Shown here one piece after another: positions 16,987 through 24,420 of a DNA stretch of 64,000 bases. How positions within the stretch are numbered: position 1 is the stretch's first letter; each line of letters opens with the position of its first letter. A model generated the notes under the pieces. The model worked only from the letters and a program-made list of their open reading frames with translations, searched no databases and had not been told where the DNA came from. This DNA comes from JBQDBK01 sp052090825 (lineage in GTDB: Bacteria > Bacillota > Clostridia > Tissierellales > Peptoniphilaceae), in the NCBI GenBank assembly GCA_052090825.1, contig JBQDBK010000007.1:1-64000 (forward strand). Reading direction: 5' to 3'. The position numbers were made by a program, and so were the translations under genes.

Positions 16987-17010
16987 AGAATCTATAAATT
17001 TATCGATTCT
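16987..17010 (-). terminator. Terminator after alkaline phosphatase
   Basis: AGAATC (16987-16992) pairs with GATTCT (17005-17010), with T runs on both sides when read on either strand. On the minus strand it follows the phosphatase stop by 37 bases. Confidence 0.6.
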
Positions 17011-17046
17011 TTTTTTCTTAGGATTGTATATTTACATGAAATGAAA

Positions 17047-18660
17047 TTATTTTACAAGGTCAATTGCACTTTGAGGAACAAAAACACTTTTAGTGTTAAA
17101 TAATACAAGACCATCAAGTTGAACTTTTTCTCCATCTACAAGTGCATAATTTTTTGAGATAGGGAAAGTTATTGTTTTTCCATCCTTACTTACTTCTATA
17201 GTTTTATTTCCTTTAACATCTTTAAATTCAACACTAGCTCCTTTGGCTTCAAAGGCTTGTCTTGCCGGTTGATAGAGTTTATTAGTAAGTTCTTCTAAAT
17301 TCATATCAAACAGATCTTCTATATAAAGTCCAATTTCAGCATTGTGAATAGTACCAGTTAATTTTTTAGCATTTTCAGAAGTTGAATAACAATATAAGGC
17401 TATATCGCCACCAACATGGCCTCCAGTCGTCCATTTGATGTGAGAACGGTCACTTATAACTTTTCCTACTGCAGTTTGTACATTTTTAGCATTTTTAATA
17501 GAATCAATTTCTTCGCTAGATAGATCTATTATACCATAACCCTCTTTCATAAGCTCAGCTATATTTGACTTATCTTCATTTAATTTTGCTTCAAAAGCTT
17601 GTCCACTAAACTTAGCATTTTTAATAAGGTGAGTAAATTCTTCAAGAGCTACCCTATCATAACCCTTACTTATATTATTATGGCCAAAAGTAATACCACC
17701 AGTTCCATGGTCGGCTGCTATAATAATAACAGTATCTTTATTAGTGTCAGCAAAGTCTTTCGCAACCTTAACAGCCTTGTCAAAGGCCATAATTTCACGA
17801 GACATGGCCATAGGATCATTAGCATGCCCAGCCCAGTCAATCTCTGAATCTTCAACCATTAGGAAAAATCCCTTATCATTTTTAGATAAAACTTTAAGAG
17901 CCTTGTCTGTCATTTCAGCTAGAGAAGGTTGAAGATTTGGGTCCCTATCAATTTCATAGGGGAAGCTTTTTTCTGCAAAAAGACCCCATATTTTTTTGGA
18001 GTTTGAATTTTTAAGTTCTTTAGGATTTGTGATATATTCATAAGAAAGATTCTTTATTTCTGAAATTAAATCTTCACCATCAGTTCTTTGGTCAGCCTCT
18101 AAGTATTTACTACCGGCTCCAAGAACCACATCAATATTTTGATAGACTTGCTGTTCTCCAAGATCTTCATATTGGTTTCGGTCAATATTGTGAGAAGAAA
18201 AATCAGCAGGGGTAGCGTGTTGGATATTAGAAGTTGAAACAATACCTGCAGATTTACCAATTCTTTTAGCACCTTCAAGTACATTTGCAATTGGCATCAT
18301 GGATTTGCTTTCATCAAAATTTTCAGCGCCAGGCATACCAGATTTACTAGGATACATACCTACAAAAGGAGATTCAGTTTTTAGTCCAGTAGCCATTGCA
18401 GTAGCAGCTGGTGCTGAATCAGCAATAGGTGTATTAGAATTATTTGTCTTAACTAAACCAGTTACAATATCATCCATAGTAAACTTGTAATTATCAGTCA
18501 TCCATCTAGCAGTAGTTAAAGACTCTATGCTCATACCGTCTGGAATCATTAATATAACATTTTTCGCTTTTCCGTAGTTATCCTCTTTAGCAAAACTTAC
18601 AGCAGGAAGTAGAGTTGTAATAGTTAATGCAAGAGTAATAATTTTTTTAAATTTTTTCAT
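17047..18660 (-). CDS. Exported alkaline phosphatase
   Basis: A 537-residue PhoA-superfamily phosphomonoesterase, exported by an N-terminal signal peptide (KKFKKIITLALTITTLL, cleavage likely after SFA). The metal- and phosphate-binding residues are visible: IPDGM near the N terminus, the nucleophile serine in ADSAPAATAMATG (about 81), EDSEIDWAGHAN (about 270), AADHGTGG (about 312) and the late GGHVGGD histidine. GGGGGATACA precedes the ATG. No sorting or lipobox motif is seen, so it is secreted or loosely wall-bound. The likely role is phosphate scavenging from organic esters. No Pho box can be assigned. Confidence 0.92.
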   Translation of the reverse strand: MKKFKKIITLALTITTLLPAVSFAKEDNYGKAKNVILMIPDGMSIESLTTARWMTDNYKFTMDDIVTGLVKTNNSNTPIADSAPAATAMATGLKTESPFVGMYPSKSGMPGAENFDESKSMMPIANVLEGAKRIGKSAGIVSTSNIQHATPADFSSHNIDRNQYEDLGEQQVYQNIDVVLGAGSKYLEADQRTDGEDLISEIKNLSYEYITNPKELKNSNSKKIWGLFAEKSFPYEIDRDPNLQPSLAEMTDKALKVLSKNDKGFFLMVEDSEIDWAGHANDPMAMSREIMAFDKAVKVAKDFADTNKDTVIIIAADHGTGGITFGHNNISKGYDRVALEEFTHLIKNAKFSGQAFEAKLNEDKSNIAELMKEGYGIIDLSSEEIDSIKNAKNVQTAVGKVISDRSHIKWTTGGHVGGDIALYCYSTSENAKKLTGTIHNAEIGLYIEDLFDMNLEELTNKLYQPARQAFEAKGASVEFKDVKGNKTIEVSKDGKTITFPISKNYALVDGEKVQLDGLVLFNTKSVFVPQSAIDLVK

Positions 18661-18776
18661 TGTATCCCCCTATTAATATTATTATATGCTTAATATAACA
18701 AGAATTTGTAAATCTAATATGTATAAGTTGTAAATCATAGATATTTAATAAAAAATATTATGAAATAAGTTTAAAA

Positions 18777-18812
18777 AATAAAGAACTGGGAAATATTTCC
18801 CAGTTCTTTATT
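18777..18812. terminator. Perfect 18+18 palindromic terminator
   Basis: AATAAAGAACTGGGAAAT is followed at once by its complement, with T-rich DNA on the 3' side of the minus strand. It lies 14 bases beyond the stop of the minus-strand hypothetical gene. Confidence 0.8.
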
Positions 18813-18825
18813 TTGAAATATACTA

Positions 18826-19188
18826 TTAATCAGCTTTCCACATCATTAGCCTTTCTAAGTACTCTTCACCTAGAAATTTTTCTAGTTCTTCCTTATTTTC
18901 ACTAATTACATCATCTTCAATTCCCATACTTTTATCACTTGATTTTTCTTCTTCTGAATTATTAGAATCAGCTCTTGCATCTAAGGTATCATCAACTTCT
19001 ATTTCCTTATTACCATAAAAAGGAGATTCATTAATTTTTTTAACTTCACGATCATAAGCTTGAGTGAAAGCATCTTCTTCTTGATTAGAGGAATTATATA
19101 ATCTAAAAGCTAAAGTATAAATCAGATCAAAATCATCATCAGATAGCTTTTTTATTACTTCAAATAATTCTCTTTTATATTTGTCCAT
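18826..19188 (-). CDS. Hypothetical acidic protein
   Basis: Not recognised. The 120 residues begin with a predicted helical section (MDKYKRELFEVIKKLSDDDFDLIYTLAFRLY reads as amphipathic helix, residues 1-31) and continue into a low-complexity acidic stretch rich in Asp, Glu, Ser and Asn (45-100). There is no signal peptide or membrane segment. The ATG has AGGTGATA upstream and a strong terminator follows, both supporting a real, single-gene transcript. It is divergent from the sigma-54 regulator. Confidence 0.6.
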   Translation of the reverse strand: MDKYKRELFEVIKKLSDDDFDLIYTLAFRLYNSSNQEEDAFTQAYDREVKKINESPFYGNKEIEVDDTLDARADSNNSEEEKSSDKSMGIEDDVISENKEELEKFLGEEYLERLMMWKAD

Positions 19189-19268
19189 ATTATCACCTAT
19201 GAAAATATTAACATAATAAATAAAAAATTAAATCTTTTTTAAAAAATAACATTGAAAAACTTAAAAGT

Positions 19269-19306
19269 TGGTATATAATTAAACCATAAGGTTTAAATTC
19301 ATACCA
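19269..19306. promoter_or_regulatory. Nested inverted repeat upstream of sigma-54 promoter
   Basis: TGGTAT (19269-19274) is mirrored by ATACCA (19301-19306) and encloses AAACC (19281-19285) mirrored by GGTTT (19290-19294). It is about 100 bases upstream of the -24 element, the right distance for an activator site bent round to sigma-54 polymerase. Alternatively it may serve the divergent gene at 18826-19188. The function is inferred. Confidence 0.4.
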
Positions 19307-19385
19307 CAAAAATATGAAATTAGCCTACATAAGAAATATTGGAACAAAAAAATTCCAAATTGAGGAAAACCTTTTTAAAAAACCT

Positions 19386-19403
19386 TGTAAACACTTATTT
19401 ACA
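19386..19403. promoter_or_regulatory. TyrR-type operator box
   Basis: TGTAAA, six bases, then TTTACA: an exact match to the TyrR box known from E. coli. It ends two bases before the -24/-12 promoter of a gene that encodes a TyrR-like protein. A protein bound here would touch the polymerase, so autorepression or close-range control is more likely than classic enhancer action. Confidence 0.75.
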
Positions 19404-19405
19404 CT

Positions 19406-19421
19406 TGGCATAAATATTGCT
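19406..19421 (+). promoter_or_regulatory. Sigma-54 (-24/-12) promoter
   Basis: TGGCATAAATATTGCT matches the consensus TGGCAC-N5-TTGCW with exact spacing between the invariant GG and GC. Transcription should start near 19432, 22 bases before the ATG of the regulator gene. The rpoN gene in this window supplies the sigma factor. Confidence 0.9.
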
Positions 19422-19453
19422 TATATAAAATATTGAGATTAGGATGGGGGCCT

Positions 19454-20998
19454 ATGAATATCAAAAGGATAAAAATAATTTTTCATATAAATAGACCGCA
19501 TATAACTTATGATATCTTAAAGGTTATTAGACAACATGACCTTCCCGTCTTATCAATGGAAGTTTATAGTAATGTCATTTATTTAAAGCTTCCAGAGGTA
19601 TCTAAGGACATAATTGAAGACATCAGAAAGGGTTGTGAAAAAGTATATGGATTTCACCACCTAGAAGAAATAGATGTAATGAGTTTTGAGGAAAAGGATA
19701 TCGAGTTAAAATCAGTACTTAATTTAATAAGAGAGGGCGTGATATTATTAAGTAGGCAGGGTGTAGTAGAATATGCAAATAAGATTGCTTATAATTATAT
19801 TGAAAATTTAAGTAGAGGAAATAAAATCTTCAATTATATAGATAGGCAATATTTAACTAGCTACATAAACAATAAAGATAATAAAAGTACCATCAAGACT
19901 ATTAGAAATAGAAATATAGTTATTGGGTCAAAAAACTATCTATTAAATTTAGATGGCATTTATTCAGAAGATGAAAATTTCTGCGGTTATTTACTTACTT
20001 TAAAAGAAATTATTAATGAAGATATGTCTTCATTAAACCTAATAACTTTCGATGACATAATTGGTAAAGAGGAAAATTTTATCAATGTAGTAGAGAAGGC
20101 TAAATTATTTGCCTATTCAGATGCAGCAGTACTTTTAACAGGAGAAAGTGGAACGGGAAAAGAAATGTTTGCTCGTGCAATACACTCTTATAGTGATAGG
20201 GCAGATAAGAGCTTTGTTGGCATAAATTGTGCAGCAATACCTGAGGAATTATTAGAATCAGAACTATTTGGATATGAAAAAGGTGCTTTTACAGGAGCTA
20301 ATGCAAGAGGAAAACGGGGGATTTTTGAATTAGCTAGTGGTGGAACTGTATTTTTAGATGAAATTGGTGAGATGAATTACCACTTGCAAGCAAAACTTCT
20401 AAGAGCCATACAAGAAAAAAAGGTTAGACCTCTTGGATCCGATAGGGAGATTGAGCTGGATATAAGAATCATATCTGCAACTAACAAGAATCTAAATGAG
20501 CTTATAGAAGAAAGAAAATTTAGAATGGACTTATTTTATAGACTTAATATTTTCAGCATCGATATCCCACCCCTAAGGGCAAGAAAGGAAGATATAGATC
20601 TTTTAATATCTTATTTTATAAAAAATTTATCAAAAAGATATAATAGAGAAAAGATAAGGGTTACAGAGGAAGCAAGAAAAGTTTTAAAATCTTATTCTTG
20701 GCCGGGGAATATCCGAGAAATGCAAAATGTTTTAGAAAGAGCAGTAGTATTATCACGTGACGGGATAATAGGTAGAGAAGATATAAGCTTTGATAAACAC
20801 AATGGTTTTAACAAGCTTTTGTATAATAATCATGACTTAAACCTGGCCGTTGGTTCTTTTGAAAAGGAATTTATTCTAAAAGTATTAAAAAATTCAAGAT
20901 CAATTAGAGAAGCTGCAAGAAAATTAAACGTCACCCATACTCTATTGCTTAATCGAATAAAAAAATATTCAATAACAGAAAATATGTGGAAAAATTAA
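19454..20998 (+). CDS. TyrR-like sigma-54-dependent transcriptional activator
   Basis: A 514-residue enhancer-binding protein in the order ACT-like sensor (about 1-75), PAS-like domain (about 80-190), AAA+ domain and C-terminal helix-turn-helix. The AAA+ part has Walker A GESGTGKE (about 230) and GAFTGA (about 277), the loop that contacts sigma-54, plus the FLDEIGEM Walker B. The C terminus (SIREAARKLNVTHTLLLNRIKKY) is the TyrR-type DNA-binding helix pair. ACT domains usually bind amino acids. I chose ATG 19454: an upstream TTG at 19433 coincides with the predicted transcript start. The NhaC transporter gene starts 21 bases downstream. Confidence 0.92.
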   Translation: MNIKRIKIIFHINRPHITYDILKVIRQHDLPVLSMEVYSNVIYLKLPEVSKDIIEDIRKGCEKVYGFHHLEEIDVMSFEEKDIELKSVLNLIREGVILLSRQGVVEYANKIAYNYIENLSRGNKIFNYIDRQYLTSYINNKDNKSTIKTIRNRNIVIGSKNYLLNLDGIYSEDENFCGYLLTLKEIINEDMSSLNLITFDDIIGKEENFINVVEKAKLFAYSDAAVLLTGESGTGKEMFARAIHSYSDRADKSFVGINCAAIPEELLESELFGYEKGAFTGANARGKRGIFELASGGTVFLDEIGEMNYHLQAKLLRAIQEKKVRPLGSDREIELDIRIISATNKNLNELIEERKFRMDLFYRLNIFSIDIPPLRARKEDIDLLISYFIKNLSKRYNREKIRVTEEARKVLKSYSWPGNIREMQNVLERAVVLSRDGIIGREDISFDKHNGFNKLLYNNHDLNLAVGSFEKEFILKVLKNSRSIREAARKLNVTHTLLLNRIKKYSITENMWKN

Positions 20999-21019
20999 TT
21001 TAATGAGGGGGTTTATAGG

Positions 21020-22375
21020 ATGGAAAATAGAAAAAAAGGTAATTTTATAGCATTAATTCCATTTTTAGTTTTTATAGCTTTTTATCTGGGAGTAGGAACT
21101 ATGCTAGTAAAAAGTGGAGAAGAAATGGGTTTTTATGCCTTCAAAGCACCAATAGCAGTAATAATAGGTATAATAGTGGCATTTTTCCTAATTAAAGGAA
21201 AAACAGATGAGAAATTTGATGTATTTGTAAAAGGGTGCGGAGATGAGAATATAATAATTATGTGTATAATCTATCTTCTAGCAGGAGCTTTTTCAGTAGT
21301 ATCTAAAGAAATGGGCGGTGTAGATGCAGCTGTAAACTTAGGTCTTACAATTATCCCACCACAATTTATAACATTAGGGATATTTTTCATAGCATGTTTT
21401 ATATCTATTTCAACAGGTACATCAGTAGGAACAATAGTTGCCCTTGGACCTATAGCAGTAGGATTTGCAGATAAAACATCAATATCAATGGCTTTTATAG
21501 TTGCAACACTTGTAAGTGGAGCTATGTTTGGTGATAACTTATCAGTTATTTCTGATACAACAATAGCAGCAACAAGAACACAAGGCGTTGAAATGAGAGA
21601 TAAATTTAGGACTAATATTATGATAGCTGTTCCAGCTATGGTAGTTACAGTTATTTTATTATTTATATTTGGACAACCAGATGTTGCTCCAGTAAAAGAA
21701 GTATTGGAATTTGATATTATTAAAATAATTCCGTATTTATTTGTACTTATTGCATCAATAGCAGGAATGAACGTATTTATAGTCTTAGTTTGTGGAACAA
21801 TTCTTTCAGGAGCAATAGGACTATATAATGGAGCTTTTGGGCTATTAGAGTATTCAAATCTTATATTTGATGGTTTCACAGGAATGTTTGAGATATTTTT
21901 ACTATCAATGTTAACAGGAGGTCTTGCAGCTTTAGTTAATCATGGTGGAGGGCTTGACTGGTTACTTGATAAAATTAAAGGTTTCATTAAAGGACCTAAA
22001 TCAGCAGAAGTTGGAATTGCAACAATAACTGCTTTAACAGATGCAGCAACAGCTAACAATACAGTTGCCATTATAATTGATGGACCAATTGTTAGAAATA
22101 TAGTAGAAGAATATAAGATAGACCCAAGAAGATCAGCATCATTACTTGACTGCTTTGGAGCGATTATGCAAGGATTTATTCCTTATGGAGCTCAATTACT
22201 AATAGCAGCTCAATTTACAGAAGGGGCAGTATCACCATTTGATTTAATGCCTTTATTATGGTATCAATTTGCACTTGCATTTTTTGCAATACTTTCAATA
22301 TTTGTACCATTTGCTAATGGATATATTAAGAAAAACCCATGGAATTTTGAAAAATGGGAAGTTCTTAATAAGTAG
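21020..22375 (+). CDS. NhaC-family Na+/H+ antiporter-like transporter
   Basis: A 451-residue membrane protein with about 11-12 hydrophobic segments. STGTSVGTIVALGPIAVG and GAMFGDNLSVISDTTIAATRTQG are hallmark NhaC stretches. Family members include Na+/H+ exchangers and substrate exchangers such as MleN. Its position between an amino-acid-sensing regulator and methionine gamma-lyase suggests amino-acid (perhaps methionine) uptake or exchange rather than pH control; that is inference from context. GAGGGGG precedes the ATG. It probably shares the transcript from the sigma-54 promoter. Confidence 0.88.
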   Translation: MENRKKGNFIALIPFLVFIAFYLGVGTMLVKSGEEMGFYAFKAPIAVIIGIIVAFFLIKGKTDEKFDVFVKGCGDENIIIMCIIYLLAGAFSVVSKEMGGVDAAVNLGLTIIPPQFITLGIFFIACFISISTGTSVGTIVALGPIAVGFADKTSISMAFIVATLVSGAMFGDNLSVISDTTIAATRTQGVEMRDKFRTNIMIAVPAMVVTVILLFIFGQPDVAPVKEVLEFDIIKIIPYLFVLIASIAGMNVFIVLVCGTILSGAIGLYNGAFGLLEYSNLIFDGFTGMFEIFLLSMLTGGLAALVNHGGGLDWLLDKIKGFIKGPKSAEVGIATITALTDAATANNTVAIIIDGPIVRNIVEEYKIDPRRSASLLDCFGAIMQGFIPYGAQLLIAAQFTEGAVSPFDLMPLLWYQFALAFFAILSIFVPFANGYIKKNPWNFEKWEVLNK

Positions 22376-22412
22376 TTATAACTAAGAGTAATATGTTATA
22401 GGAGGGAAAATA

Positions 22413-23600
22413 ATGACTAAAGAAAAAGGATTTAGAACAAGAGCAGTACACGCAGGATATGAAGCAAATAAATATGGAGCACTTGCAACTCCAATTTACC
22501 AATCTTCAACTTTTATATTTGATTCAGCTGAACAAGGTGGAAAAAGATTTGCCTTAGAAGAAGAGGGATATATTTATTCAAGATTAGGGAACCCAACTAA
22601 TACAGTAATTGAGAAAAAGTTAGCAGACCTTGAAGGTGCGGAAGCTTGCGTATCAACATCATCAGGAATTGGAGCAATATCCTCAGTAATGTGGACAACG
22701 TTAAAAGCAGGAGACCATGTAGTGGCAGCTAAAACTATGTATGGCTGTACTTTTGCCTTATTAAATCATGGATTAACTAGATTTGGTGTTGAAGTTGACT
22801 TTGTTGATACGAGAGATATAAACAATATAAAAAATGCAATGAAAGAAAACACTAGACTAGTGTATATAGAAACACCAGCCAATCCAAATATGTATTTAAC
22901 AGACATAGAAGAAGCAGCAAAAGTTGCTCATACTAATGAAAATTGTCTTTTAGTAGTTGATAATACTTATTCAACACCATGTATCCAAAGACCTATTGAA
23001 TTAGGAGCAGATATAGTAGTTCACTCAGCTACAAAATACCTAAATGGACATGGAGATGTAATAGCAGGATTTGCTCTAGGAAAAAAAGAACTTATAGATC
23101 AAGTTAGACTAGTAGGAATTAAAGATTGTACTGGAGCAGTGTTAGGACCTTTTGAAGCATTTTTAGTGGGAAGAGGAATGAAAACTCTACCAATTAGAAT
23201 GGAAAAACACTGTGAAAATGCAATGAAAGTTGCTAAGTTCTTAGAAGATCATCCAGCAGTTGAAATGGTTGCTTATCCAGGGCTTGAAAGCTTCCCACAA
23301 TATGAATTAGCTCAAAAACAAATGAGGATGCCAGGTGCAATGATTTCATTTGAAATAAAAGGTGGAAGAGAAGCTGGTATTAAGTTAATGAACACAGTTA
23401 AACTTTGTACATTAGCAGTAAGTTTAGGAGATTGTGAAACTCTAATTCAACACCCAGCAAGCATGACTCACTCTCCATATACTCCAGAAGAAAGAGCAGC
23501 TTCAGGAATAGCAGAAGGCTTAGTAAGAATATCTGTTGGATTAGAAGATGCAGAAGATATAATTGATGATTTAAAACAAGCTTTAGATTCTATAATGTAA
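22413..23600 (+). CDS. megL: Methionine gamma-lyase
   Basis: A PLP enzyme of the Cys/Met metabolism family that splits methionine into methanethiol, ammonia and 2-oxobutyrate. The PLP lysine is Lys208 in SATKYLNGHGD. Cys112 in KTMYGCTF corresponds to the active-site cysteine that marks methionine gamma-lyases and separates them from cystathionine gamma-lyases. The 395-residue length is normal. GGAGGGAAAATA precedes the ATG. It follows the transporter by 37 bases and ends at a strong terminator. The 2-oxobutyrate can be oxidised by 2-oxoacid:ferredoxin enzymes such as NifJ nearby. Confidence 0.93.
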   Translation: MTKEKGFRTRAVHAGYEANKYGALATPIYQSSTFIFDSAEQGGKRFALEEEGYIYSRLGNPTNTVIEKKLADLEGAEACVSTSSGIGAISSVMWTTLKAGDHVVAAKTMYGCTFALLNHGLTRFGVEVDFVDTRDINNIKNAMKENTRLVYIETPANPNMYLTDIEEAAKVAHTNENCLLVVDNTYSTPCIQRPIELGADIVVHSATKYLNGHGDVIAGFALGKKELIDQVRLVGIKDCTGAVLGPFEAFLVGRGMKTLPIRMEKHCENAMKVAKFLEDHPAVEMVAYPGLESFPQYELAQKQMRMPGAMISFEIKGGREAGIKLMNTVKLCTLAVSLGDCETLIQHPASMTHSPYTPEERAASGIAEGLVRISVGLEDAEDIIDDLKQALDSIM

Positions 23601-23690
23601 AGTTTAGTAATAATTTTATTAACTTAAATAAAGTAATTTAATGAAATTTATAAATTATTACTGATAAAAGTTGTAATATATACTTTTTGA

Positions 23691-23731
23691 ACTTATAATA
23701 TAGGTGCTAAAACCTATATTATAAGTTTTTT
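23691..23731 (+). terminator. Terminator after methionine gamma-lyase
   Basis: ACTTATAATATAGG (23691-23704) pairs perfectly with CCTATATTATAAGT (23713-23726), then T residues. It ends just before the ribosome site of the next gene, so it could also act as an attenuator for it. Confidence 0.85.
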
Positions 23732-23743
23732 GAGGTGATTATA

Positions 23744-24400
23744 TTGAAGGTGGCAGTATGTGCTGGAACAAGAGTAGACACTTTATATGGAGAAAAAATA
23801 CTTAAATTAAAAGGTATTGAAACAATATCAATACCAATTTCAAATAGTCCTGAAGAGCAAAGTTTAATGCAATATTATTCAAAGGATAAACTTGAAAAAA
23901 TATTCATTGATAAAATTGCTAAAGCTATAGAAGAAGGAGCAGAAAAAGTTTTTCTTTACTGCAACTCTCTTAGTTCTGCAATTGACTATGAAAAAATATC
24001 TAAGCTTTTAAAAATTAAAATAATAACACCTCTTGAGACCTATAAAAATTTGCCGGAAGATAGCAAAAATATAGTTATTTTAGCTGCAAATGGGATATCT
24101 GCATATAAGATAGATAGGATAGTAAAAGAAGATCTTAAGAAAAGTAGGAATACCATAACAGTTGGAAATATTCAAATAGTAAATATGATAGAAGAAGGAT
24201 ATAGTCCTGAAACTATTTTTGAAAAACTAAACTTAACTTCATTTTTTAAATATCTTGAAAATATTCAAGGTGAAAATAAAATTGACACTTTAATACTAGG
24301 ATGCACACATTTTCCTTATATTAAGGATGAGATTATTAAAAACTGTAAGATTAGAATAATAGATCCAACAGAAGAAATGGTAGAAAGTTTGTATAATTAA
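23744..24400 (+). CDS. Aspartate/glutamate racemase-family protein
   Basis: The 219-residue protein has the two-cysteine layout of the Asp/Glu racemase superfamily: YCNSLSSA (about 71) and LGCTHFPY (about 187). LGCTHFP is the strong family signature; the first cysteine motif differs from the ACNTAS of glutamate racemase MurI, so the substrate may not be glutamate. I chose TTG 23744 because GAGGTG lies six bases upstream; a GTG at 23735 falls inside that ribosome site. It is separated from megL by a terminator and ends 20 bases before nifJ. Confidence 0.75.
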   Translation: MKVAVCAGTRVDTLYGEKILKLKGIETISIPISNSPEEQSLMQYYSKDKLEKIFIDKIAKAIEEGAEKVFLYCNSLSSAIDYEKISKLLKIKIITPLETYKNLPEDSKNIVILAANGISAYKIDRIVKEDLKKSRNTITVGNIQIVNMIEEGYSPETIFEKLNLTSFFKYLENIQGENKIDTLILGCTHFPYIKDEIIKNCKIRIIDPTEEMVESLYN

Positions 24401-24420
24401 TATTTGGGGGGAAACAAATA

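Noticed and set aside
21271..21879. 202-codon open frame on the minus strand inside the NhaC gene
   Set aside because: Complement of a clear membrane-protein gene; no ribosome site, no recognisable domain.
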